Source: Nocardioides flavescens
GTDB taxonomy: Bacteria; Actinomycetota; Actinomycetes; Propionibacteriales; Nocardioidaceae
DNA length: 64,000 nt
Direction: 5' to 3'
Assembly: GCF_009823805.1 (NCBI RefSeq)
Contig: NZ_WUEK01000002.1
Location: forward strand, 372,001-436,000
The position numbers were made by a program, and so were the translations under genes. Below, one piece after another: positions 51,435 to 59,956 of this stretch. Under the pieces are notes generated by a model. That model saw nothing but the letters and a program-made list of their open reading frames with translations. It was not told the DNA's origin and did not search any database. Each line of letters starts with the position of its first letter. Positions within the stretch are counted from its first letter, which is position 1.

Positions 51435-52939
51435 CGGCCGGCCTCCTGGGTGGTGTTGAGGATCCGGATGCCGCGGAAGAGCGAGGTCGGGCAGCCGTGG
51501 CTGACCCACGCGCCCTGGCCGGGCTGGGCCTTGCCGCAGTTGGCGGCGCCGCCGAGCTCGTAGGTCTGCCGACCGCCGACCGCCTCCATCGCTCCCCAGA
51601 ACTCCGTCGTCGTGGCCTGGTACGCCGCGTCGCGGACCTGCCCGGCGAGCTCGCCGTCCTTGATCCGGTGGAAGCGCTGGCCGGTGAACTGGAAGTTGTA
51701 GCGCTGCATGTCGATGCTCCACGACTTGTCGCCGACGACGTACAGCCCGTTCTCGACCCGACCGATCAGCTCCTCGGTGCTCGGACCGTCGGGGGCCGGC
51801 TGCAGCGACACGTTGGCCATCCGCTGGATCGGCACGTGGCCGGGGGAGTCGGCGTAGGCGCAGCCGTTGGAGCGCCCACCGTTGAGCTCGGGTTTCATCT
51901 GGCCCATCGACCGGTCGAGCTGGTAGCCGACGAGGACGCCGTCCTTGACGATGTCCCACGACTGGGTCTGCACGCCCTCGTCGTCCCACCCGATCGTCGC
52001 GCAGCCGTGCTCGGTGGTGCGGTCGCCGGTGACGTTCATGATCGGCGCGCCGTACTGCAGGGTGCCGAGCTTGTCGTAGGTGGCGAACGACGTGCCGGCG
52101 TAGTTGGCCTCGTAGCCGAGCGCTCGGTCGAGCTCGGTGGCGTGCCCGATGGACTCGTGGATGGTGAGCCACAGGTTGGAGGGGTGGATGACCAGGTCGT
52201 AGGTCCCGGCCTCGACCGGCGGGGCCTTCAGCTTCTCGGCCAGCAGCTCCGGGATCTCGTCGAGGTCGGCGTCCCAGTCGTGGCTGGCGCCGGTCATGTG
52301 CTCCCAGCCGCGGGCCGAGGGCGCAGCCAGCGTGCGCATCGAATCGAAGGTGTCGGCGCCCGCACCCATCGCCTCCGCGTGCGGGTCGAGGCCGATCCGC
52401 TGCTGGGTGACCACGGTGCCGGAGGTGTCGGCGTAGTACTTGTTCTCCTTCAGCTGGCCCACGACCGCGACCGCGTGGTCCACCGCCGCGCCCGTGCGCA
52501 GCCGCCGCGTCCAGTCGATCAGGAGACCGGCCTTCTCGGCGGTGGGGAGCTCGAACGGGTCGACGTCGTACGACGAGACCCAGGAGACGTCGGCGTACGT
52601 CGGCTCCGGCGCCAGCTCGACCGGCGTCGTCGTCATCTCCGCGGCGACGGTCGCCACCGCGATCGCGGTCTCGGCGACGCGGCGCGCCTCGTCCTCGGTG
52701 AGCACCACCCCCGAGGCGAAGCCCCAGGCACCGCGGTGGACGACCCGCACCGCGAAGCCGACCTCGTCGGCGTCCATCGCGGTCTGCAGGACCTCGTCGC
52801 GCACGACGAGCTGCTGGTGGCGGATGCGTTCGAAGCGGAAGTCGGCGTGCGTCGCGCCGAGCTCGGTGGCCCGGCCGAGCGCGACGGCGCCGAGCGCGCG
52901 GTAGGGGAGTGCGGTGAACGTCGGATCGAGGTCGGGCAC
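51431..52939 (-). CDS. tldD: TldD metallopeptidase
   Basis: 502 residues from GTG 52939. The zinc motif HESIGHATELDRALGYEANY carries HExxxH near residue 264, and the downstream Cys/metal region NGCAYADSPGHVPIQRMAN follows. N- and C-terminal parts (DFRFERIRHQQLVVRDEVLQ; GRRQTYELGGAANCGKAQPG) match TldD. It acts with the adjacent TldE-like subunit. A TAGTGT box, shared by symmetry with the divergent sulfotransferase, lies 6 bases upstream. Confidence 0.95.
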   Translation of the reverse strand: MPDLDPTFTALPYRALGAVALGRATELGATHADFRFERIRHQQLVVRDEVLQTAMDADEVGFAVRVVHRGAWGFASGVVLTEDEARRVAETAIAVATVAAEMTTTPVELAPEPTYADVSWVSSYDVDPFELPTAEKAGLLIDWTRRLRTGAAVDHAVAVVGQLKENKYYADTSGTVVTQQRIGLDPHAEAMGAGADTFDSMRTLAAPSARGWEHMTGASHDWDADLDEIPELLAEKLKAPPVEAGTYDLVIHPSNLWLTIHESIGHATELDRALGYEANYAGTSFATYDKLGTLQYGAPIMNVTGDRTTEHGCATIGWDDEGVQTQSWDIVKDGVLVGYQLDRSMGQMKPELNGGRSNGCAYADSPGHVPIQRMANVSLQPAPDGPSTEELIGRVENGLYVVGDKSWSIDMQRYNFQFTGQRFHRIKDGELAGQVRDAAYQATTTEFWGAMEAVGGRQTYELGGAANCGKAQPGQGAWVSHGCPTSLFRGIRILNTTQEAGR

Positions 52940-52945
52940 GTCGCC

Positions 52946-52955
52946 ACACTAGTGT
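52946..52955. promoter_or_regulatory. Palindromic divergent -10 box (tldD / sulfotransferase)
   Basis: ACACTAGTGT reads TAGTGT in both directions and stands exactly 6 bases from each start codon (52939 minus, 52962 plus). Each direction therefore fits a leaderless TAnnnT promoter. Simultaneous use would be mutually exclusive. Confidence 0.6.
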
Positions 52956-52961
52956 TCGGGC

Positions 52962-53672
52962 GTGACTGGACCCGCTTGGCTCGGCATCGGCGCGCAGCGC
53001 AGTGGCACCACTTGGTTCGTCGACCTGCTGACCCAGCACCCGCAGGTCGGGCTCGGCACGAACGGCAAGAAGGAGCAGCACCGGCTCCACAAGGTGGCCG
53101 ACGGCCTGCTGCCCGCCGAGGAGTACCTCGACCTGTTCCCTGGCGACCAGATCGCGCGCGGTGAGTGGACCCCGCACTACCTGCGCCACCCCACGGCGCC
53201 GCCGGCGGCGGCCCGCCTCGTGCCGGAGGACACCCCCGTCCTGGTGCTGCTGCGCGACCCGGTCGACCGGTTCCGCTCGGCCATGCGGCTGGCCGGCACT
53301 CGCGTCGCCCAGAACGCACCGGCCCAGCCGTGGCCCTACCCCGTGCCGATGACCGTGCAGACCTGGACCGGCTTCTACGCCGACCAGCTCGCCGCGTGGC
53401 GCGCCGCCGTGGGCCGCGACCGGCTGGTCGTCATGGTCTACGAGCAGGTGCGGCGCGACCCCGTCGCGGCCGTCGAGGCGGTCTGGTCGCGGCTCGGTCT
53501 CGCCGCCGCACCGCTCAGCGGCCTGCAGGAGGCCTCGATCTCGTCGTCGCAGACCCCGTGGGACTGGCCCGACGGACTGCGGGAGTCGCTCCAGGCGATG
53601 TACCGCCCCCAGCGCGACCGCCTTGAGAGCGAGTGGGGCCTCGACCTCTCCGACTGGACGTCGCTCGGCTGA
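52962..53672 (+). CDS. Sulfotransferase-family protein
   Basis: 236 residues from GTG 52962. The 5'-PSB loop binding PAPS reads LGIGAQRSGTTWFVDLL (residues 7-23) and the 3'-PB element is PVLVLLRDPVDRFRSAMRLA (about 93-112). LVVMVYEQVRRDPVAAVEAV resembles the later substrate region. It should transfer sulfate from PAPS; the acceptor is unknown. It is convergent with sbcC, with only one base between the stops. Confidence 0.88.
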   Translation: MTGPAWLGIGAQRSGTTWFVDLLTQHPQVGLGTNGKKEQHRLHKVADGLLPAEEYLDLFPGDQIARGEWTPHYLRHPTAPPAAARLVPEDTPVLVLLRDPVDRFRSAMRLAGTRVAQNAPAQPWPYPVPMTVQTWTGFYADQLAAWRAAVGRDRLVVMVYEQVRRDPVAAVEAVWSRLGLAAAPLSGLQEASISSSQTPWDWPDGLRESLQAMYRPQRDRLESEWGLDLSDWTSLG

Positions 53673-53673
53673 G

Positions 53674-56562
53674 CTAGCCGTGGACGGCCAGGGTGGAGCC
53701 GGTCCGGGCCTTGGTGACGACGAGCTGGGTGGGGATGCGGTCGCGCATCTCGGCGACGTGGCTGACGACGCCGACGATGCGGCCCCCGTCGCGCAGGCTG
53801 TCGAGGGTGTCGAGCACGTCGTCGAGGGTGTCGGCGTCGAGCGAGCCGAACCCCTCGTCCACGAAGAGGGTGTCGAGGTCGGCGCCGCCGACCTCCTGGG
53901 TGATGACGTCGGCCAGGCCCAGGGCGAGCGCGAGCGAGACCACGAACGTCTCGCCGCCTGACAGGGTCGCCGGGTCGCGCGCCTCGCCCGACCAGTCGTC
54001 GCGCACCCGCAGGCTGAGACCCCCACGGGTCTCGCCCGCCCCGGCGCGGCCGGTGTGCTCCAGGGTGTAGCGGCTGTCGCTCATCCGGCCGAGACGCTCG
54101 TTGGCGGCGGCGACGACCTGGGAGAGCCGGTAGGCCAGGACGTAGGCGGACAGGCGCATCTGCAGCCGGTTGTCGGCGGCCTTGCCCTCGCAGAACGCCG
54201 ACAGCTCGGCCGTCAGCCGCCAGTCGGCGTGCAGCGGTCGCCAGGCCGCCAGGGCGTCGTCGAGGGCCGTGCCGAGCTCGCCGAGCCGCGCTGCGCGTCG
54301 CGCCCAGCGGTCGCTGAGCGATCGGGCCGAGGCCAGCGCGTCGAGCGCGGCGGCGTGCGCCGCCCCGAGGGCGTCGAGATCGGGGGTCGCGACGTCGAGC
54401 AGCTCCTGGGCGCCGGGTGCGTCCAGGACGGAGGCGACCGCGGCGACGCGCCGCTCGTGCTCCCGGACCGCGGTCTCCAGGGTGGCGATCTGCTGTGCGG
54501 TGCGCACGGCACCGAGCGCGGCCGCCTCGCCGGCGAACCCGGCCGCTCGCAGCGCCCCCTCGAACGCCTCGGCGGCCTCGCGCTGCGCGGTGGCCGCGGC
54601 CTCCGCCTCGTCGAGGGCGCGCAGAGAGGCTCGGGCGCGTCGCTGCTGTCCCTGGGCTCGGGCCAGCAGGGTGGCGAGGTCGTCGGCTCCCGTGTCCAGC
54701 AGCAGCTCGGCGAGCTCGGCGGCGACCTCGGCGTGGCGCTGCTCGGTGAGCAGGAGGCGCTCGGCCGCCGCCGCGCGGTCGCGGTCGAGGGTGGCGAGCC
54801 GGGCGGTGAGGGCCTCGACGTCGTCACCGGCACCGCCCAGCTCGGCGACGAGTGTGGCGCTCCTGACCCGCAGCGCGCCGAGCTGCTCGCGCAGGTCCTC
54901 GGAGCGGTGCTTTCCCGCGCGGGAGCGCGCCTGGGTGAGCTGGGCGGTGAGGTCGTGCACGCGGGAGGCGTGGGCGTGCTCGAGCAGGTTGGCGTCGTCG
55001 AGCTGCTGGCGCGCGAGGTGCTCGACGGACTCGTCGGGGGCTCCCGGTGCGGCCACGGCCCGGGCCGGGTGGTGCTCCGAGCCGCAGACCGGGCAGCAGC
55101 CTCCGACGGCGAGTGCTCCGGCGAGCTCGGCGGCCATCCCCTCGATGCGGCGGCGGTGGACGTCGAACAGGTCGTCGCGGCGGGCCGCGACCAGCTCCCG
55201 GGCGTCGAGGTGCTCGGCGCGGGCTGCGGCGAGCTCGGTCTCCAGCCGGGTGCAGGTCAGTGCGGCCTCCACCTGTCGCTCGACCTCGAGCACCTGGGCG
55301 GTCACCTCGACGAGCGCGTCCGCGGCCTCGCACGCGGCCCGGGTGCGGACCTGCTCGGCGTCGAGCTCGACGACGCGTCGGGAGAGCGCGTCGACCTCGG
55401 CCGCGAGCGACGCGAGCTCGCGCTCGCGGGGGAGTGCGGCGCGCGCGGCGGCCTCGGTCTCGACCGCGGTGCGCTCCTCGTCGACGAGTCGCGACCGGTC
55501 GTCCTCCTCGACCTCGAGGCCCGCGAGCCGCTCGTGCGCCGCGGCACGCGCACTGCTCGCCCGAGTGACGAGCCGGTGGACGGGCTCGACCGCGGCGGCC
55601 CGCGCAGCGGCCGCGAGCTCCTCGCGCACCACGACCACCTCGGGCTCGTGCTCGTCGAGCCGGACGCGCTCGGCGTGAGCGCGCGCGACGGCGTCGCGAC
55701 GCTCGGCGAGGGCCCGGCCGGCCCCGAGGTCAGCGCGCGCCCGGGACTCGGCGGCGGTCGCGGTCGCCAGCTCGTCGGTCGCGGCGCGAGAGCGCTCGGC
55801 GGTGTCGGCGACCAGGTCGTGGGCCCACGCGGCGAGGGTGTCGTCGGAGGCGGGCTCGGTGAGGTCGGAGACGTCCCAGCCGTCGGGCAGCGGCGCGACG
55901 ACCGCCTCGCTCACCCGGCTGACGGTGTCGGCGAGGGTGCGGTGCGCGGCCTCGGTGGCTCGCCGCAGGGACAGCCGGCGCTCGCGCAGCCAGGACTCGA
56001 CGTCCTCGAACCGGCCGGTGCGGAACAGCTGGTGCAGCAGACGATGACGGTCCTCGGACTTCGCACGCAGGAACGTCTGGAACCGGCCCTGCGGGAGCAT
56101 CGCGACCTGCGTGAACTGGGTGAGGTTCATGCCGATCAGGCCGGAGATGAGGAGCCCGGCCTCGTCGAGCCTGGTCGCGAGCGTGACCCACTCCCCGCCG
56201 ACGCGCTCGGCGACGTGCACCGACGCCTGGGCCGTCGTCGTGCCGCTCCCGCGCTTCTTGGGGCGCTGCCAGGCCGGGGTGCGGACGATGCGGAAACGTC
56301 GCGAGGACAGCGTGGCCTCGAGCGAGACCCGCGGCTCGGCCTCGGGGGCCGCCTGGTCGGCCCGCAGCCGCTTGGCCGTGCTGCGGTCACCGGGCACGTC
56401 GCCGTAGAGGGCGAAGCAGACGGCGTCGAGGACGCTGGTCTTGCCGGCCCCGGTGGCACCGGAGAGCAGGAACAGGCCCGCGCTGCTCAGGCGGTCGAAG
56501 TCGACGCTCACGGTGCCGGCGAACGGGCCGAACGCCGTCACCTCGAGCCGGTGGAGCCTCAC
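53674..56562 (-). CDS. sbcC: DNA repair exonuclease ATPase subunit SbcC
   Basis: 962 residues from GTG 56562. The N-terminal ATPase begins MRLHRLEVTAFGPFAGTVSV with Walker A LSGATGAGKTSVLDAVCFAL. Long coiled coils (residues 190-780) flank the zinc hook GGCCPVCGSEHHP (about 483). The C-terminal ATPase carries the ABC signature TLSGGETFVVSLALALGLAD and Walker B DTLFVDEGFGSLD. With SbcD it cuts hairpins and blocked DNA ends, relevant in a window rich in palindromes. It starts 7 bases after sbcD. Confidence 0.96.
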   Translation of the reverse strand: MRLHRLEVTAFGPFAGTVSVDFDRLSSAGLFLLSGATGAGKTSVLDAVCFALYGDVPGDRSTAKRLRADQAAPEAEPRVSLEATLSSRRFRIVRTPAWQRPKKRGSGTTTAQASVHVAERVGGEWVTLATRLDEAGLLISGLIGMNLTQFTQVAMLPQGRFQTFLRAKSEDRHRLLHQLFRTGRFEDVESWLRERRLSLRRATEAAHRTLADTVSRVSEAVVAPLPDGWDVSDLTEPASDDTLAAWAHDLVADTAERSRAATDELATATAAESRARADLGAGRALAERRDAVARAHAERVRLDEHEPEVVVVREELAAAARAAAVEPVHRLVTRASSARAAAHERLAGLEVEEDDRSRLVDEERTAVETEAAARAALPRERELASLAAEVDALSRRVVELDAEQVRTRAACEAADALVEVTAQVLEVERQVEAALTCTRLETELAAARAEHLDARELVAARRDDLFDVHRRRIEGMAAELAGALAVGGCCPVCGSEHHPARAVAAPGAPDESVEHLARQQLDDANLLEHAHASRVHDLTAQLTQARSRAGKHRSEDLREQLGALRVRSATLVAELGGAGDDVEALTARLATLDRDRAAAAERLLLTEQRHAEVAAELAELLLDTGADDLATLLARAQGQQRRARASLRALDEAEAAATAQREAAEAFEGALRAAGFAGEAAALGAVRTAQQIATLETAVREHERRVAAVASVLDAPGAQELLDVATPDLDALGAAHAAALDALASARSLSDRWARRAARLGELGTALDDALAAWRPLHADWRLTAELSAFCEGKAADNRLQMRLSAYVLAYRLSQVVAAANERLGRMSDSRYTLEHTGRAGAGETRGGLSLRVRDDWSGEARDPATLSGGETFVVSLALALGLADVITQEVGGADLDTLFVDEGFGSLDADTLDDVLDTLDSLRDGGRIVGVVSHVAEMRDRIPTQLVVTKARTGSTLAVHG

Positions 56563-56569
56563 CTCCGCC

Positions 56570-57748
56570 TCACCACAGACCGTCCGTGGCGAGGACGTCG
56601 GCCTCGGGATCGTCGGCGCACGCGTCGCAGGCGGTCTGCAGCAGCGCGGCCTCGGCCTCGGAAGCAGGACCTCCCCGCATCGCGCTGACGAAGTCGAGCG
56701 CGATCTCGTGGTCGCTGCGCCCGCGCGTGCGAGCGAGCGGCACGCCGTCGCCGCCCGGCCCGGACGGGGCGAACGACAGCACCAGCGTGTGCGGGAAGCG
56801 ACGGCGCAACCGCTCCATCGCCTGGCTCGGACGGGCGTCGTCGGTGAGGGTGGCCTGCACCCAGGAGGACTCGTGGACGCCGAGGCGTGGGTCGACCAGC
56901 AGCTCGTCGAGGGTGCCGGTCAGCCGCGCCAGCGCCCGCGGCACGGGTGCCTCCACGAACTCGGCGGCGACCGACCCGTCGGCCGCGAGGTCGACGAGCC
57001 ACGAGCCTTTGCGCTGGTCGGCCTCGGAGAACGAGTAGGCCAGGGGGGAGCCGCTGTAGCGGACCCGGTCGGTGAGCGTGTGCGGGCCGTGCAGGTGGCC
57101 GAGCGCGACGTAGTCGACGCCGTCGAAGACGGGCACCGGCACCCGGGAGACCCCGCCGACGCTGATGTCGCGCTCGGACTCGCTCGGCTGGGCACCCGCC
57201 ACGAAGGCGTGGGCGAGCACCACCGAGCGGGTGCGCGACCGCCCGCGCGAACGTCCGGCGAGGTCGCCACGGACACGGCGCATGGCCTCGATCAGCGCAG
57301 CCTCGTGGGAGCGGGCGGCGAGCCCCCACTGTTCGCGCAGGACGTCGGGGTCGAGGTAGGGCAGGCCGTAGACCGCGACGTCGCCGTCGTCGTCACCGAG
57401 CAGGACCGGGGTGCCGACCGAGCCGGCGTCGGTGCGCAGGTGAACGCCGGCCGCGTCGATCAGCCGCGAGCTGAAGCCGAGACGGCGTGCGGAGTCGTGG
57501 TTGCCGCTGGTGATGACGACGCGCGCTCGCGACGCCGCGAGCCGGGCGAGGACGTCGTCGGCCAGGGCGACGGCGTCGACCTGGGGCAGCGCTCGGTCGT
57601 AGACGTCGCCGGCGACGACCACGAGGTCGACCGACTCGGACTCGACGACCTCGAGCAGGTGGTCGAGGTAGGTCGCCTGGTGCGCGAGCATCCCCTCACG
57701 GTGGAACGACCGGCCCAGGTGCCAGTCGGAGGTGTGGAGGATGCGCAC
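56570..57748 (-). CDS. sbcD: DNA repair exonuclease nuclease subunit SbcD
   Basis: 392 residues from GTG 57748, 7 bases after TAGCGT, which rules out the longer start at 57793. Mre11-like phosphodiesterase motifs are ILHTSDWHLGRSF (metal Asp, His), VVVAGDVYDRALP, ITSGNHDSARRLG, LAHAFVAGA and VALGHLHGPHTL, giving a complete dinuclear Mn site. It is the nuclease partner of SbcC and the first gene of the pair. Confidence 0.95.
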   Translation of the reverse strand: MRILHTSDWHLGRSFHREGMLAHQATYLDHLLEVVESESVDLVVVAGDVYDRALPQVDAVALADDVLARLAASRARVVITSGNHDSARRLGFSSRLIDAAGVHLRTDAGSVGTPVLLGDDDGDVAVYGLPYLDPDVLREQWGLAARSHEAALIEAMRRVRGDLAGRSRGRSRTRSVVLAHAFVAGAQPSESERDISVGGVSRVPVPVFDGVDYVALGHLHGPHTLTDRVRYSGSPLAYSFSEADQRKGSWLVDLAADGSVAAEFVEAPVPRALARLTGTLDELLVDPRLGVHESSWVQATLTDDARPSQAMERLRRRFPHTLVLSFAPSGPGGDGVPLARTRGRSDHEIALDFVSAMRGGPASEAEAALLQTACDACADDPEADVLATDGLW

Positions 57749-57814
57749 GCCAGAGACGCTAGGCGGCGGCACCGACAGTGCGGCGGAGCCCACGCCGGGC
57801 CGCGACGGGTTACG

Positions 57815-59068
57815 GTGAGGCGCAAGTCTCGGACCCCACGCCGCACCCTCGTCCTGACCACCGCCGGCGGGCTCAGCCTGCTGCTCGCCGCCCCGGCGCT
57901 CGCTCTAAGGACCACGTCCGTCACCGGCGGCACAGCAGCGATCACGGCGGGCGCCTCGGGGGACACTGCAGCGATCACGTGCACGGGCTCGTCCCTGGTT
58001 GTCGATGCTGTCGCCACGACCACCGCCTGCAGCGCGATCACCGACTTCGACATCCAGCTCGACGGTTGGAACAACACGCTCTCGTTCCCGGGTGCGACGA
58101 CTGCGAGCTTCCCGGCCGTGCGACAGGTGCGTGTGGACAGCGCGAACGGTCTCGCCGATCCCGACGTGACCGGTTCGCCGTACGACGTCGTCGTCGTCGC
58201 CGCCGACGCGCTCGACACCGTCAACACCTTCGACGGCAGCGACCGCATCTCGGCGGTCTGAACGTCGACGGCGGCGGCGGCAACCATCGCTGCACCTCCC
58301 CGGCCGGCACGGCCACCGGCGGCCAGGGCTCCGACATCGTCGAGTTCGACTACACCGGCGCCCCGGACACCGCGGTGAGCTTCGCGCTCACGCCCACGAC
58401 GTACGCGATCAACGTCGCCGGCCGCGCTCAGAGCGGGGTCGAGGCGTTCGTGCTCTCGATGCCCGACGGCGTCAACAACGTCAGCGACGTCAACTCCTCG
58501 ACGTACGCCGGCCGGGTCGTGGTGCGGCTGCACAGCGGCGCCGACACGTTCACCGGCGGCAGCGATGACGACTTCGTCGACGCCGGGCCCGGCACCGACA
58601 CGATCAACCCCCGGGGCCGGCAACGACCAGGTCCGCTGCGGCGAGGGCACCGACACGATCAACGTCCAGGACGGCCAGGTCGACGAGGTCGACTGCGGGG
58701 ACGGTCAGGACACCGTGACCGCCGACCGTGTCGACGTGGTGAAGAACTGCGAGACCGTCAACCTCCCGCCGCTGCCCGCGCCGGCTCCTCCCGCGGCACC
58801 CGAGACCAGCCAGGTCGTGGGTCTGGAGTACGTCAAGCGCGGAGCCAAGGCGTCGTGCGTCTTCGTCAGCCCGACCGCCGGCGCCGGCTTCCAGTGCCGT
58901 CTCGACAACCGGTCCTGGCGCGTCTGCTCGAGCCCGTTCGAGGTCAACACGCGCAAGCTCTCGCTCGGCAAGCACGAGGTCTACGTGCGCGCGGCCGTCG
59001 TCGGCAACGTCGACGCCACGCCCTCGACGTTCGCCTTCCGAGTCCAGAAGCCGACCAAGCGCCGCTGA
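57815..59068 (+). pseudogene. Secreted Gly/Asp-repeat protein with two frameshifts
   Basis: GTG 57815 begins a signal peptide (VRRKSRTPRRTLVLTT...LLLAAPALA). The reading frame runs to TGA at 58261 (...NTFDGSDRIS). A missing base near TCGGCGGT would continue it into another frame as GGLNVDGGGG, LHSGADTFTGGSDDDFVDAG, GPGTDTIN. An extra C in CCCCCGGGG at about 58610-58618 returns it to the first frame (GAGNDQVRCGEGTDTINVQD...). The C-terminal 75 residues form a separate domain with ASCVFV...FQCRLDNRSWRVCSSPFEV. The repeats resemble RTX-like Ca2+-binding motifs. Sequencing error or true decay cannot be told apart. Confidence 0.72.
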
Positions 59069-59084
59069 GAGCCGTCGACCGCCC

Positions 59085-59127
59085 GCTGGTCTCGAGACAG
59101 AACTCCGTCCTTCCTCGACCGGCGGGC
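59085..59127. repeat. Convergent-gene palindromic element, copy 3 (right half)
   Basis: GCTGGTCTCGAGACAGAACT then CCGTCCTTCCTCGACCGG matches the right half of copies 1 and 2 with several changes. The left half is replaced by a short GACCGCCCGC segment that can pair with GCGGGCGGG. It again separates convergent genes (repeat protein and fdhD). Confidence 0.7.
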
Positions 59128-59131
59128 GGGG

Positions 59132-59956
59132 TCAGGCGTAGCGGACGGTGCGCTTCGGCGAGGTGAAGCCGAACAGCGCGAGGCCGGACTCCTTGGCGAG
59201 CGCCGCCGACAGCGAGGTGGGGGCGCCGACGGCGACCAGCGCCCCGACGCCGGCGGCGACGGCCTTCTGCACGAGCTCGAAGCCGGCGCGACCACTCACG
59301 ACCAGGGCGGCCTCGGCGGGCGAGGCGCCCGCGACGACGCGGGCGCCGGTGACCTTGTCGACGGCGTTGTGGCGCCCGACGTCCTCGCGGACGACGAGCA
59401 GCTCACCGTCGGCGCGGGCCAGCGCGGCCGCGTGGACGCCGCCGGTCGAGTCGAAGACCCGCTGGCCGGTGCGCAGCGCGTCCGGCAGGGCGCGTACGAC
59501 GTCCGGCGGCGGCAGCTCGCCCGCCCAGCGCCCCGCGGCGGGAGCGGCGAGGGCCTCGGCCACGCTGTCCTTGCCGCAGACGCCGCAGGCCGACGACCCG
59601 GAGCCGGCGTGCCGGTGACCGGGGTCGCGGGTGGGCGGCTGGTCGAGCGTGACCGTGACGACGTTGAACTCCTGCTCGGGGGCGAGGTCGACGTCGGTGC
59701 AGTAGGCGATCGTGCGCGGGGGAGCGGCGAGCAGCCCCTCGTGGACCAGCCACCCCGCGGCGAGCTCGAAGTCGTGACCCGGGGTGCGCATCGTGACCCA
59801 GACCCGGCGTGCATCGGCGCCGGGCCAGGCGAGCCGGATCTCCAGGGGCTCCTCGGTCGCGAGCCGGTCCTCGTGGCGGCGCTCGGTGCCGTCGGCCAGC
59901 TGCTCGCGGACCCGGGTGCGGACGGTCGGCCCGGGGCGGCGGGCGCGCTCGCTCAC
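59132..59956 (-). CDS. fdhD: Formate dehydrogenase sulfurtransferase FdhD
   Basis: 274 residues from GTG 59956, whose first bases overlap the pepN stop. Motifs are EEPLEIRLAWPG, VWVTMRTPGHDFELAAGWLV, the essential SACGVCGKDSV cysteine pair, FDSTGGVHAAALA and VREDVGRHNAVDKVTGA, with VSGRAGFELVQKAVAAGV. FdhD moves sulfur to the molybdenum cofactor for formate dehydrogenase. No formate dehydrogenase gene is in the window, so its client lies elsewhere. Confidence 0.95.
   Translation of the reverse strand: MSERARRPGPTVRTRVREQLADGTERRHEDRLATEEPLEIRLAWPGADARRVWVTMRTPGHDFELAAGWLVHEGLLAAPPRTIAYCTDVDLAPEQEFNVVTVTLDQPPTRDPGHRHAGSGSSACGVCGKDSVAEALAAPAAGRWAGELPPPDVVRALPDALRTGQRVFDSTGGVHAAALARADGELLVVREDVGRHNAVDKVTGARVVAGASPAEAALVVSGRAGFELVQKAVAAGVGALVAVGAPTSLSAALAKESGLALFGFTSPKRTVRYA

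Noticed and set aside
53623..53961. Small plus-strand frame overlapping the sbcC end
   Set aside because: It lies entirely across the sulfotransferase end and conserved SbcC ATPase sequence and has no recognisable content.
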